Origin: Candidatus Bathyarchaeota archaeon
Lineage (GTDB): Archaea; Thermoproteota; Bathyarchaeia; TCS64; PIYN01
DNA length: 38,365 nt
Assembly: GCA_003601775.1 (NCBI GenBank)
Contig: PIYN01000010.1
Location: 1 to 38,365, forward strand
Direction: 5' to 3'
A program made the position numbers and the translations under genes. Every line of letters begins with the position of its first letter. Position 1 is the first letter of the stretch. The notes beneath the pieces are model-generated. The model saw only the letters and a list, made by a program, of their open reading frames with translations. It was not told the origin of the DNA and ran no database searches. Below, piece by piece: positions 8,449 to 16,705 of this stretch.

Positions 8449-8736
8449 TGCTTCATCCCATTAGGTTTGAGAGGATCGAGATATTAATTTTGTTGCAGGC
8501 TTCATGGATCCTCCTCTCTCGGCTTCTTGATTAGGTATATTAAGGACAGGTCTGTATGCGATTCTTCTTTTTTGTTAATTTTTACGACATGACATATGTT
8601 ATTTTTAAACGTTTTATAGCCTTGAAACGGTGATTAAAGAGAAATTGATTCAAATCTTTTAAAAAACATCTACCTCAAAGGGGAATCTTTCCATTTTTGT
8701 GGGAAGCATCGATCTTTAACTTTCAAGATTTAGGAA
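8449..8736. other. AT-rich intergenic region between tRNA-Gly and the MoxR-like gene
   Basis: 288 bp without a credible ORF, clearly richer in A+T than the rest of the window, with runs such as TTCTTCTTTTTTG and ATCTTTTAAAAAACATC. It holds the tRNA promoter (minus strand), several TATA-like stretches (GTTTTATAG near 8612, CTTTTAAAAA near 8660) and the probable promoter of the downstream ATPase gene. An 8-bp palindrome AAACGTTT lies near 8610. I see no tRNA 3'-end duplicate or insertion-element terminus in it. Confidence 0.6.
8481..8490 (-). promoter_or_regulatory. TATA box of tRNA-Gly
   Basis: AAATTAATAT on the minus strand is centred about 37 bp before the first tRNA base, in an AT-rich stretch. 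This is the expected position for an archaeal tRNA promoter. Confidence 0.6.
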
Positions 8737-10365
8737 ATGCCTCCTACTCTTAGAGAACGAGAGAATTTGATGGGCATGACCGAGGAAGAGTACGTTATCT
8801 GTCCTGAGTGCAAGTCTCTCGTCCCCCACACCCCCGTCTGCATCTACTGTGGGGCGAAGCTCCCCCGTCCTAAGAGAAAGGAGAAGGAGGACTCCTCCCT
8901 AACCCTGGAGGCGCAGATTGAGGAGGTCTCTGAGGAGGGTGTACAGGGGAGGTTGGGGCGTTATCTACTGTGGAGGGTTCGTCTCCTGGAGCTCCTGCGC
9001 TCGGGGAAGGTCTCGAGAGAGGTCTTTGAGCAGCTCTACAGGGAGTACTCCTCGGTGACCAAGAAGGCCATCGAGCGGAGGAGGAGGCTGGAGGAGGAGC
9101 TGGAGGGGATCGTGAAGGTGATGGAGGAGCGGAGGAGGCGCCTCGAGGAGCTGGATGTCCTCCGGTCGAACGGACTCCTCGTGAAGGAGGAGCTGCTCGA
9201 CGAGTACTCGAAGTTAAAGTCGGAGATCGAGGAGCTGGAGAGGCAGGCGGCACGGGTGAGGTTCCAGCACAGGGCCTTGGGATGGGTCTCCTCCGAGGGT
9301 CTCTCAGCTGATATGGCCTCGAAGTTCTCTGAGCGCTTCCAGAAGGCCCTCCTCTACCTTCCCACGATGGTCTCTCAGGGGCTTCTCTCCCCGGGGATGG
9401 AGGAGGAGGTGAGGGAGGGCCTCTTGGAGACCCTTAAGGTCTTGGAGAGGGAGAGGGCGGTGGAGGAGTCGCAGCCAAAGTTGGAGGAGCCGGCGGAGGT
9501 GAGGAGGGAGGAGCCCTTCGATGAGGAGACCCTCTTCGCTGAGGTCTCCTCCGTGGTCTTCGGGCATGACGATGAGATCAGGCGGGTCATAAAGGCGATA
9601 AAGATGGGGGACAACGTCCTCATCCTGGGCCGGCATGGGGAGGGGAAGACGGAGCTCCTCCTCCAGCTCCACAGGCGCCTTGGTGGGGTCTACTTCCACT
9701 GTAACGAGGAGGTCTCGGAGAGGGAGATCATCGCTGGGTTCAACCCCAGCGCCTTCGTGGGAGAGAATCCGATCCATAACGGGTGCCTCATGCAGATCGC
9801 GAGTGGGGCGGCGAAGGGCCTACCCATCGCCTTCATCGACGACATCATGAAGCTGAGGCCGAAGACCCAGGTCATCCTCTTCGAGGCGATGAACAACAAG
9901 GAGTTCACGAACCCCGTCGATGGGAGGAAGTACACGCTCCCGGAGGGCTTCTCCGTGGTCTCGGCCAGCAATCTGGAGAGCGTGGCCCAGGAGATGCCGG
10001 ACGCCGCCTTCCTCGACCGCTTCGGGAAGATCGTCATGTGGGGGGAGACCCCAGACGACGCGATGAGGAAGGCCTTGGAGCCCTATAGGCTGCCGGAGTG
10101 GGTAGTGGAGTTCCTCCTCTGGGTGAGGAGGGAGGTCGGGGAGATGCGCTACCTCGTCCCCGTGAGCTTCAGGAATATCATAAAATTCGCGAAGGAGTAC
10201 AACGCCTACAGGCAGCTCTATCAGGACACAGGGGAGCTCTGGAAGCTCGCCGTCGACCGCCTCCTCAAGATGAGGGTCATCAACGCCTTCGGCCTGAAGG
10301 AGTACGAGGAGGCGAGGGAGAAGATGAAGCGCTACCTCGAGGGGAAGAGGGGGCGTGTTACATAG
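8737..10365 (+). CDS. MoxR-like AAA+ ATPase with N-terminal zinc ribbon and coiled coil
   Basis: A 542-residue ATPase, probably acting as a chaperone-like remodeller together with the VWA protein encoded next to it. Layout: a zinc ribbon (Cys22, 25, 35, 38; CPEC and CIYC); a charged, helical, coiled-coil-like part at about 75-180 rich in RRRLEEELE repeats; a second helical region to about 265; then the AAA+ module. Walker A is GRHGEGKT (298-305). Walker B reads IAFIDD (Asp368, Asp369), so the usual catalytic Glu is replaced by Asp. Sensor 1 is SASN (Asn412) and the arginine-finger stretch is FLDRFG (Arg428). The C-terminal helical lid ends about 540. Ordinary MoxR proteins are about 300-330 residues and lack the N-terminal half. 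ATG 8737 lies about 20 bp after TTTAAC, so it may be leaderless; ATG 8770 is the alternative. The gene overlaps the VWA gene by 11 bp. Confidence 0.85.
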   Translation: MPPTLRERENLMGMTEEEYVICPECKSLVPHTPVCIYCGAKLPRPKRKEKEDSSLTLEAQIEEVSEEGVQGRLGRYLLWRVRLLELLRSGKVSREVFEQLYREYSSVTKKAIERRRRLEEELEGIVKVMEERRRRLEELDVLRSNGLLVKEELLDEYSKLKSEIEELERQAARVRFQHRALGWVSSEGLSADMASKFSERFQKALLYLPTMVSQGLLSPGMEEEVREGLLETLKVLERERAVEESQPKLEEPAEVRREEPFDEETLFAEVSSVVFGHDDEIRRVIKAIKMGDNVLILGRHGEGKTELLLQLHRRLGGVYFHCNEEVSEREIIAGFNPSAFVGENPIHNGCLMQIASGAAKGLPIAFIDDIMKLRPKTQVILFEAMNNKEFTNPVDGRKYTLPEGFSVVSASNLESVAQEMPDAAFLDRFGKIVMWGETPDDAMRKALEPYRLPEWVVEFLLWVRREVGEMRYLVPVSFRNIIKFAKEYNAYRQLYQDTGELWKLAVDRLLKMRVINAFGLKEYEEAREKMKRYLEGKRGRVT

Positions 10366-11428
10366 GAGGGGTTCCAGCGAGGATAGGCGCCTCTGGCTGG
10401 TAAAGTTCGAGTGTGAGGGACGGGATGGCGTCAGACGCGGCCTATACCTGGACGGCGTCTACACCTCCCGGAGCTTCATGGAGGCGGGGGACGAGGATCA
10501 GATACGTGACGCCCTATTGGATATGATCTCCTCCGGGAGGCTGACTTTGGACCCAGAGGGGAGGAACTCGAACCTCTCCCTCTCCTCCGTGGAGCGACAG
10601 GGCGATATCGTCACGGTGAGACTCCGCGCCGAGGACGTCGACAAAGAGACCAGAAGTCTCCCATTGTACGGGTTCGGGAGGCCTCATGGCCTTAGGATGG
10701 GGCCGGTGACGGAGTGGGATATCGTGGGCAGGGTGAGGGAGTACTTGGAGGGTAACCGCTTCCTCGAGTTCCTTGAGCTTGTGAGGTCCATCGCACCCGT
10801 CGTGGAGGAGAGGGCCATGACCCCCTTCGATGGGAAGACGGTCCACCCCATCTCCTCGAGGACGATCCTCAGCGAGCTCACCGTCTACTCCAAGGGCCTC
10901 GTCGGCCACCATAAGAGGGAGGCGAGGACCGTCATCCTTCTGGATAGAAGCGTGAGCATGTCGAACCCCTGGTCGATATGGGAGGAGTACCCGAAGATCG
11001 ACGTCGCGAAGTTCCTCGTGAGGGCCCTCCAGGCGCTGCAGTTCAACAACGTCCTCCTCAGCTTCGGGGAGGATGTGAGGGAGGAGCCCGACCTGGAGGC
11101 CGTGGAGGCGGTGGACGGGGAGACCCGCCTCGACAGGGCCCTGATGGAGGCGGCGCTGCTGGAGCCCGAGAGGCTCGTGATAATCACAGATGGGAAGCCC
11201 GTCTACTCCGAGAGCCGGGACACGGAGAGGCTCTGCGACACCGCGATCAACGTCCTGGACGCGATGTCCCGCTCCAGGATCAACGTCCTCATCGTCCTCC
11301 TGGGCTACGACTACGACATGGTCAGGTTCTACCGAAGGCTGGAGGAGAACCCCACCGTCACCCTCCTGGAGCTCGCGGCCCAGAGCGACATCGTTGAGAT
11401 GATGGAGAAGCTCTCCCACTGGCTGTAG
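10355..11428 (+). CDS. VWA-domain protein, partner of the MoxR-like ATPase
   Basis: A 357-residue protein whose C-terminal half is a von Willebrand factor A domain. The metal-binding MIDAS motif is DRSVS (Asp197, Ser199, Ser201), followed by GETRLD with the MIDAS threonine (Thr257) and IITDGKP (Asp279). The N-terminal 190 residues are mixed alpha/beta and charged, and I do not recognise them. No signal peptide or membrane helix is evident, so it is cytoplasmic. The pairing of a MoxR ATPase with a VWA protein is a well-known arrangement (as in RavA-ViaA and NorQ-NorD) in which the VWA protein recruits the substrate for the ATPase to remodel. The start is GTG 10355, overlapping the ATPase gene, which supports co-translation. 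The target is not encoded obviously nearby. Confidence 0.85.
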   Translation: MLHRRGSSEDRRLWLVKFECEGRDGVRRGLYLDGVYTSRSFMEAGDEDQIRDALLDMISSGRLTLDPEGRNSNLSLSSVERQGDIVTVRLRAEDVDKETRSLPLYGFGRPHGLRMGPVTEWDIVGRVREYLEGNRFLEFLELVRSIAPVVEERAMTPFDGKTVHPISSRTILSELTVYSKGLVGHHKREARTVILLDRSVSMSNPWSIWEEYPKIDVAKFLVRALQALQFNNVLLSFGEDVREEPDLEAVEAVDGETRLDRALMEAALLEPERLVIITDGKPVYSESRDTERLCDTAINVLDAMSRSRINVLIVLLGYDYDMVRFYRRLEENPTVTLLELAAQSDIVEMMEKLSHWL

Positions 11429-11493
11429 GGAGCCCGCGCCTCGATCAAAAGGCTTTAATCGCCATCGCAGCGATATCTGCTTAGTGAGGGACC

Positions 11494-13071
11494 TTGTCGT
11501 CGAGATCTCTGAAGGTTATTCTGGGTGGTACCCTCATCGATGGGACGGGTGGGCCGCCTATAAGGGATGGGGCCGTGGTCATCTCCGGGTCGAGGATCGT
11601 GGAGGTGGGACCGGCTGGGGAGGGGGAGGTCCCGAGGGGTGCGGAGGTCATAGACGCCGCGGGGAGGACCGTGATGCCTGGTTTCATAGATGCTCATACT
11701 CACTTCATGGGGCTGGGTGTGCGGACCCTCACGACCCTCGACCTCTCGGGTACGAGGTCGATCTCAGAGGTCCTCAGCTTGGTGAGGGAGAGGCTGGCGG
11801 GGATGCCGAGGGGGACCTGGCTCCTGGGCCGGGGATGGGATGAGAGCAAGTGGGTAGAGAGGAGGTATATAACGAAGAGGGACTTGGACCCTGTCTCCCC
11901 TGAGAATCCCGTGGCGCTCGTCCGCGTCTGCGGACACCTCATCACGCTGAACACGAGGGCCCTCCAGGCCGCGAAGATCACCCGTGAGACCCCAGACCCC
12001 CCGGGCGGCAAGATCGATAGGGACCCCTTGACGGGGGAGCCCACCGGCGTGCTGAGGGACGCCGGTATGCTTGTCTACAAGGTCATACCCCCCACCCCGA
12101 AGGAGATGTCCCTGAAGGGCCTGAGGAAGGCCTGTGAGATCGCCCTAAGCCTGGGGTGTACCAGCATCCACGAGGCGGGGATGGATGCCAACGGCTTCAG
12201 GACCTATCAGACGGCGCTGGAGGAGGGCCTCCTCACGGTGAGGGCCTACGTCATGCCGAGGGGGACGATGATAGAGGCCCTCGAGGCCCTCGGGGTGAGG
12301 ACGGGCTTCGGGAACGAGCACCTCAAGATAGGCTCCGTGAAGTTCATCCTCGACGGCTCCATGGGGGCCCACACGGCTGCCCTCTTCGAGCCCTACGCCG
12401 ACGACCCCTCGACGAGCGGCATCTTCGTCACACCGCCGGAGAGGTTGAGGGAGATGGTGATGAAGGCCCATAGCCTGGGGATGCAGGTGGCGATCCACGC
12501 CATCGGCGACAGGGGGATCGAGGAGGCCCTGAACGCCTTGGAGGCGGCGCTGGAGGAGGAGCCGAGGGAGGATCACCGCCACAGGATCGAGCACTGCGAG
12601 GTCCTCACGGAGGACCAGATAGCCCGGATCAAGCGCCTCGGCGTCATAGCCTCCATGCAGCCCAACTTCGTCGGGGAGTGGAGCCAACCCGGGGGGATGT
12701 ACGAGGAGCGCCTGGGCCCAATCAGGCTGAGGCGTAACAACCCCTACAGGAGGCTCCTCGACGAGGGGATCAAGGTCTCCTTCGGCTCCGACTGCATGCC
12801 CTTCCATCCCCTCTACGGCCTCTGGTCTGCCGTCAACCACCCCATAGAGGAGAGCAGGATCACCCTGGAGGAGGCCGTGAGGTGCTACACCCTCGACGCC
12901 GCCTACGCCTCCTTCGAGGAGGACTTGAAGGGCTCCCTGGAGCCGGGGAAGCTCGCCGACATCATCATCCTCTCAGAGGACCTGACCTCGATCCCCCCGG
13001 AGAAGATCAGGGACGTGAAGGTTGACATGACTATGGTGGGCGGAAAGGTCCTCTACAGGAGGGTCGCATAG
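11494..13071 (+). CDS. YtcJ-like amidohydrolase (amidohydrolase 3 family)
   Basis: A 525-residue metal-dependent hydrolase; the true substrate is unknown (the family includes formamide, imidazolone-like and N-acyl amide hydrolases). A beta-sandwich start ([11 protein letters not shown]) leads to [11 protein letters not shown] with the metal ligands His68 and His70. Later ligands are probably in [16 protein letters not shown] and [10 protein letters not shown]. The C-terminal LADIIIL strand closes the sandwich. The start is TTG 11494 (GTGAGGG precedes it), with a TATA-like GGCTTTAATC near 11450. The second copy in this window (20108-21748, minus strand) shares a nearly identical C-terminal stretch ([19 protein letters not shown]), so the two are paralogues. 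It follows the VWA gene by 65 bp with its own promoter, so a link to the ATPase is not implied. Confidence 0.88.
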   Translation: MSSRSLKVILGGTLIDGTGGPPIRDGAVVISGSRIVEVGPAGEGEVPRGAEVIDAAGRTVMPGFIDAHTHFMGLGVRTLTTLDLSGTRSISEVLSLVRERLAGMPRGTWLLGRGWDESKWVERRYITKRDLDPVSPENPVALVRVCGHLITLNTRALQAAKITRETPDPPGGKIDRDPLTGEPTGVLRDAGMLVYKVIPPTPKEMSLKGLRKACEIALSLGCTSIHEAGMDANGFRTYQTALEEGLLTVRAYVMPRGTMIEALEALGVRTGFGNEHLKIGSVKFILDGSMGAHTAALFEPYADDPSTSGIFVTPPERLREMVMKAHSLGMQVAIHAIGDRGIEEALNALEAALEEEPREDHRHRIEHCEVLTEDQIARIKRLGVIASMQPNFVGEWSQPGGMYEERLGPIRLRRNNPYRRLLDEGIKVSFGSDCMPFHPLYGLWSAVNHPIEESRITLEEAVRCYTLDAAYASFEEDLKGSLEPGKLADIIILSEDLTSIPPEKIRDVKVDMTMVGGKVLYRRVA

Positions 13072-13074
13072 CCC

Positions 13075-13080
13075 TTTTTT
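13075..13080 (+). terminator. T-run terminator after the first amidohydrolase
   Basis: CCCTTTTTTAATG directly follows the stop codon at 13071; T-runs of this kind end archaeal transcripts without needing a hairpin. Confidence 0.5.
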
Positions 13081-13119
13081 AATGATTGAGGGGTTATGGG
13101 GTTCTACCGCGGGTTGACC

Positions 13120-13127
13120 TTTTTAAA
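13120..13127 (+). promoter_or_regulatory. TATA box of the small-protein/SLC13 operon
   Basis: TTTTTAAA in CTTTTTAAATTCG is centred about 40 bp before ATG 13164. A start near 13151 would leave a leader of about 13 nt containing GGTGTTGGTG. Confidence 0.55.
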
Positions 13128-13163
13128 TTCGAGTTAGCCCTTTCCTACTTAAGGTGTTGGTGA

Positions 13164-13451
13164 ATGGGGAAGATTAAGACTCTTGAGATCGTTGTAAGAG
13201 GGGATATTATAGAGAAGAACTTAATCCTGATGCTGGCTGAGGCCTTGAGGGATTCTAAACTCAGGGCGGACTTCAGCTCAAATATTGTCGTTCCACCCTT
13301 CCTGAAGGCCGTGGAGAGGCGGTATCCGAGCCTGGCGGTTCTATATGCCACCGTTGACATCGAGGACCTCTTCAAGTTCAGGGCATTAATAGAGGAACTC
13401 TGCGAGAGGGAGGAGTGCTGCCTTATATCCCTGACCGTGCTAGATGGGTGA
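13164..13451 (+). CDS. Small protein of unknown function, weakly Pcc1-like
   Basis: A 95-residue soluble alpha/beta protein. The pattern of two helical and strand segments ending in VDIEDLFKFRALIEELC faintly resembles the end of Pcc1, the dimerisation subunit of the KEOPS tRNA-modification complex (strand, acidic D, helix with L-R-x-x-hydrophobic), and the length fits. The usual N/S-x-x-R-W helix features are missing, so I do not assign it. It has its own TATA box and precedes the SLC13 gene by 24 bp, suggesting an operon. An antisense ORF (13145-13966) covers it, but the plus-strand reading has a promoter, a ribosome site and a normal composition. Confidence 0.6.
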   Translation: MGKIKTLEIVVRGDIIEKNLILMLAEALRDSKLRADFSSNIVVPPFLKAVERRYPSLAVLYATVDIEDLFKFRALIEELCEREECCLISLTVLDG

Positions 13452-13475
13452 GACCTAACACTGGAGGATAGGGAA

Positions 13476-14858
13476 ATGAGGTGGCGGAGGAGGATATGGA
13501 TACTACTTATTATCGGGGTTATCGTACTGGCTTCATATCTACTCACTGGAGAATTGACCCCGAAGGAGCGCGGCGGACTCGTGATACTCCTCCTCACAGC
13601 ATCCCTCTGGATCTCTGAGGCGATCCCCCTCCCCGCGACCTCTCTTCTCGTCCCCTTTCTCCAGCCCCTCTTCGGCCTCCAATCCTTCTCCTCAGCCCTG
13701 GAGCCCTTCTTCGCCCCTGTCGTCGCCCTCCTCCTCGGCGGCTTCCTGCTAGCCAAGGCTGTGGAGAAGCACGACCTCGACGAGTACTTGGCGAACCTGG
13801 TCCTCTCCAAGGTGCGAGCAAAGCCGCGTATCGTAGTTCTCGCGCTCATGTCCGCGACGGCCTTCCTCTCCATGTGGATGAGCAACACGGCCTCCGCAGC
13901 CCTGATGCTCACCATCGCTCTCCGCCTTGTGGCCGCCATCGAGGAGAGGGATCCCAACCTCTCCAAGGTAATCGTCCTCGGCGTCGCCTACTCCTCGACG
14001 GTCGGAGGGATCGCCACCCTCGTGGGGACGCCGACCTGTGCCCTGGCGGCCGGGGCCCTCAGGGACCTCCTAGGCTACGAACTCACCTTCCTGGGCTGGT
14101 CCCTCTACGGGCTGCCCATAACGGTGGCGATGATCCTCATCATCTGGCTCCTCCTCTTCGCCCTCTTCCGCCCTAGGATCGGGGAGATACCGAGGGCCGT
14201 TAAGCGGGTGGGGCCCTTGAAGAGAAGGCAGAAGTTGACGCTGGTTATATTCCTCGCCGCAGTCCTCCTCTGGTCCTCGGAGAGGCTCCCAGAGCCCCTC
14301 GCAGAACTCGTCGGCTGGAGGGGGCACGGGTTATCCTCAGGCATGGTCTCCCTCTTGGTTGCGGTGGTCCTCTTCTCAACGGAGTTGCTGGAGGGGCCGG
14401 ACCTCTCGGGGGTGAACTGGGGGGCGCTGCTCCTCATCGGAGGGGGGCTGAGCCTCGGCTCGGCCCTCGAGGTCTCCGGGCTGACGCGGCTTATCAGCGG
14501 GGGCCTCGTCCATCTGACCAAGGAGGCCTTCGTCGGGGCCATCATCCCTCTGACGGCCTTCTCCGCCATTACCCTGAGCATAGTCGCGAGCAACACCGCG
14601 AGCGCCAGCATCTTTCTCCCCATAGCCATCGACTTGGGCACCATCACGGGGACAAACCCGGTCATCCTAGCCGTCGTCGTGGGCATCTGCTCGAGCCTGG
14701 ATTTCATGCTCCCCGTGGGGACCCCGCCGAACGCGATAGCCTACAGCACCGGGAAGGTGACTATGGGCGAGATGATCAGAGCGGGGGTCCTCCTCGACAT
14801 CATCGGCTGCGTCCTCACTGTAATACTCGCCCTCTCACTCTGGCCGCTCATCGCTTAG
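13476..14858 (+). CDS. SLC13/DASS family anion transporter
   Basis: A 460-residue sodium- or proton-coupled carboxylate/sulfate permease of the divalent anion:sodium symporter family, in the cytoplasmic membrane. It has the two internal-repeat SNT substrate motifs: SNTASAALML in the first half and SNTASASIFLP in the second. The usual ending LDFMLPVGTPPNAIAYSTGKV is also present. The AT/VGTP loop (IATLVGTPTCALAAG) follows the first motif. About 11-12 hydrophobic helices are present. Charged residues inside the helices are as expected for a dicarboxylate carrier, but citrate, succinate and sulfate cannot be told apart from the sequence alone. ATG 13476 lies 24 bp after the small-protein gene. 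Its end overlaps the opposing MFS gene by 4 bp. Confidence 0.92.
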   Translation: MRWRRRIWILLIIGVIVLASYLLTGELTPKERGGLVILLLTASLWISEAIPLPATSLLVPFLQPLFGLQSFSSALEPFFAPVVALLLGGFLLAKAVEKHDLDEYLANLVLSKVRAKPRIVVLALMSATAFLSMWMSNTASAALMLTIALRLVAAIEERDPNLSKVIVLGVAYSSTVGGIATLVGTPTCALAAGALRDLLGYELTFLGWSLYGLPITVAMILIIWLLLFALFRPRIGEIPRAVKRVGPLKRRQKLTLVIFLAAVLLWSSERLPEPLAELVGWRGHGLSSGMVSLLVAVVLFSTELLEGPDLSGVNWGALLLIGGGLSLGSALEVSGLTRLISGGLVHLTKEAFVGAIIPLTAFSAITLSIVASNTASASIFLPIAIDLGTITGTNPVILAVVVGICSSLDFMLPVGTPPNAIAYSTGKVTMGEMIRAGVLLDIIGCVLTVILALSLWPLIA

Positions 14859-16057
14859 ACCTTCACGCCGAATTTGAGGAGGAGGAGAGATGCGAGGATT
14901 ATCGCTATGCTCAGGGGGAAGAGGGAGGATAGCCCCATCCAGTCAGCGAGGAAGCCCCCTATCATCGGAGCAACAGAGCCGACGATGCTGCTTGGGAGGA
15001 AGAAGAGGGCGTACCCCATCCCCCTCCTCGAGGTCGGCGTCAGCTCGGCGATGATGGAGGAGTTCGCCGCCATCCCGCAGGAGTTGAAGAAGCTGTAGCC
15101 GAAGTAGAAGAGGGTGAAGAGGGCGGCGTTGGGGGAGAGGAAGGCGAGGGAGAGGCAGAGGATTGAGGCGGAGAGGACGGTTAGGAGCCAACGCTTGTTC
15201 CCGAACCTATCGGCGAAGAGGCCCCCGAGGGGGGCGGCGAAGACCCCCATGATGGAGACGGAGCCGAAGACGAGGCTGGCCAGGGAGACGGAGAGTCTCC
15301 TGACGTCGGTGAGGTAGAGGGGGAGGAAGCTCCCGATGAGGCGTCCCCCAATATTTCTCACGGCACTGTAGACGAGGAAGACCACAAACCCCAGGGACAG
15401 GAGGGAGGTATAACCCCCCTCGTCCTGCTCTATCGACTTCTCTTGGGGACGCTTCTCTCCACGGTCTCTGATAACCTCCTCGTCGGGCCTCAGCCTCCAG
15501 ATGCCGAGGAAGAGGAGGGAGATGGGGATGAACCAGAGGAGGTAGACTGTCCTCCAGCCGTAGGGGATGAGGAGGGAGAGGGAGATGGGGCCGAGGGCCA
15601 TCCCCAGGGGACCGCCCGCGCTCTGGACCCCGATGGCCTTAGACCTCTCGCGGTCGGAGGTGAGTTTTGTGGTATAGCTCAAGGCCGCTGGATGATAGAT
15701 CGTAGAGGCGAGGGCCAAGGTGCCTATCGCGATGAACAGGGTCAAGGAGCTCTTGGACCAGACGACCGCGAGGGCCGATGAGATCTGGATGAGGAAGCTG
15801 AGGGCGATGGCGGCCCTGGAGCCGAATCTGTCAGCGATGTAGCCGCTTGGGATGGATGCCAAGGTCCTGAAGAGCGGGGGTATCGAGGCTATAAGTCCGA
15901 GTTGCGGCAGGGTGAGGCTGAACTCTTCTCGGAAGACGGGGAAGAGGGCTGGGTAGACCCTGTCGAAGACGTGGATGAAGACGTGTGTCACCGCCATGAG
16001 GAGGACGCCGTATCCGAGCACGGGCTCCGTCCTACTATCAGACCCCAATCGACACAC
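14855..16057 (-). CDS. MFS transporter, 12 TM
   Basis: A 400-residue major facilitator permease; the substrate is unknown. Motif A copies are GYIADRFGSRAAI (after TM2) and GGLFADRFGNKRWL (second half). The N-terminal helix contains HVFIHVFDRVYPALFP, which resembles fosmidomycin-resistance/oxalate-like MFS carriers. The first residues (MCRLGSDSRTEP) are polar, and the real start may be GTG 16057 or a later TTG. It lies tail-to-tail with the SLC13 gene (4-bp overlap) and head-to-head with the HD-domain gene; the TATAAAG at 16091-16097 may serve either direction. Confidence 0.88.
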   Translation of the reverse strand: MCRLGSDSRTEPVLGYGVLLMAVTHVFIHVFDRVYPALFPVFREEFSLTLPQLGLIASIPPLFRTLASIPSGYIADRFGSRAAIALSFLIQISSALAVVWSKSSLTLFIAIGTLALASTIYHPAALSYTTKLTSDRERSKAIGVQSAGGPLGMALGPISLSLLIPYGWRTVYLLWFIPISLLFLGIWRLRPDEEVIRDRGEKRPQEKSIEQDEGGYTSLLSLGFVVFLVYSAVRNIGGRLIGSFLPLYLTDVRRLSVSLASLVFGSVSIMGVFAAPLGGLFADRFGNKRWLLTVLSASILCLSLAFLSPNAALFTLFYFGYSFFNSCGMAANSSIIAELTPTSRRGMGYALFFLPSSIVGSVAPMIGGFLADWMGLSSLFPLSIAIILASLLLLKFGVKV

Positions 16058-16088
16058 CCTTGAGATTATCCCTTACAACCCCGGCGAA

Positions 16089-16128
16089 GATATAAAGTTA
16101 TTTCGAGTCTCTCCGCATAAGTTTTAAG
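16089..16128 (+). promoter_or_regulatory. Two TATA-like elements upstream of the HD-domain gene
   Basis: GATATAAAG (16089-16097) would give a leader of about 34 nt carrying AAGGAGGAAGGGGGAGGG; GTTTTAAG (16121-16128) would give an almost leaderless mRNA at ATG 16154. Which one is used cannot be decided from the sequence. Confidence 0.45.
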
Positions 16129-16153
16129 GAGGAAGGGGGAGGGTCTTATAACT

Positions 16154-16705
16154 ATGATAACGAGGGATGAAGGGCTCAGACTGATCGATGAGCATATCTC
16201 CAACCCGAACCTGAAGAAGCACATGATCGCCGTCTCAGCGGTTATGAAGGGCCTCGCGGAGAAGCTGGGTGAGGACACGGCCCTATGGGAGATCGTGGGC
16301 CTCCTCCACGACCTCGACTATGAGGAGGTGGGGGAGGATATGTCCCGCCACGGCCTTGTCTCCGCGGAGATGGTGAAGGACCTCCTGCCGGAGGAGGCTC
16401 TCCACGCCATAAGGGCGCATAACGAGATGACCGGGGTCGAGGCCGAGAGCCCCATGGACTACGCCCTCATCGCGGCTGACGCCATCTCTGGCCTCGCCAT
16501 AGCGACAGCCCTCATGATGCCCCATAGGACCCTTGCAGAGGTCCGGGTCAAGAGCCTCAGGAAGAAGTTCAAGGACAAGTCCTTCGCCCGGAACGTGGAT
16601 CGGGACAAGATCAGGTACTGCACCAAGCTGGGCCTGACCCTGGAGGACTTCTTTGCGCTATCCCTCGAGGCCCTGCAGTCGGTGAGGGAGGAGCTGGGGC
16701 TCTGA
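16154..16705 (+). CDS. HD-domain phosphohydrolase-like protein
   Basis: A 183-residue cytoplasmic protein of the HDIG/HD superfamily, metal-dependent phosphohydrolases that act on nucleotides or cyclic nucleotides; the substrate is unknown. Metal ligands are visible in order: His23, the HD pair His52-Asp53 in LLHDLDYE, His66 in SRHG, His89 in RAHNE, and Asp109 in IAADAISG. This full set suggests an active enzyme with one or two metals. The C-terminal 60 residues are helical and basic (KSLRKKFKDKSFARNV). The stop TGA overlaps the candidate CTG start of the nucleotidyltransferase that follows, so the two probably form an operon. Confidence 0.87.
   Translation: MITRDEGLRLIDEHISNPNLKKHMIAVSAVMKGLAEKLGEDTALWEIVGLLHDLDYEEVGEDMSRHGLVSAEMVKDLLPEEALHAIRAHNEMTGVEAESPMDYALIAADAISGLAIATALMMPHRTLAEVRVKSLRKKFKDKSFARNVDRDKIRYCTKLGLTLEDFFALSLEALQSVREELGL

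Noticed and set aside
8371-8736. Integration site of a mobile element at tRNA-Gly
   Set aside because: The AT-rich DNA lies on the 5' side of the tRNA, there is no integrase gene, and no copy of the tRNA 3' end is visible.
13145-13966. 273-aa minus-strand ORF across the small-protein gene and SLC13 start
   Set aside because: It is Ser/Arg-rich with no motif; the plus-strand genes have a promoter, ribosome sites and, for SLC13, clear family motifs.
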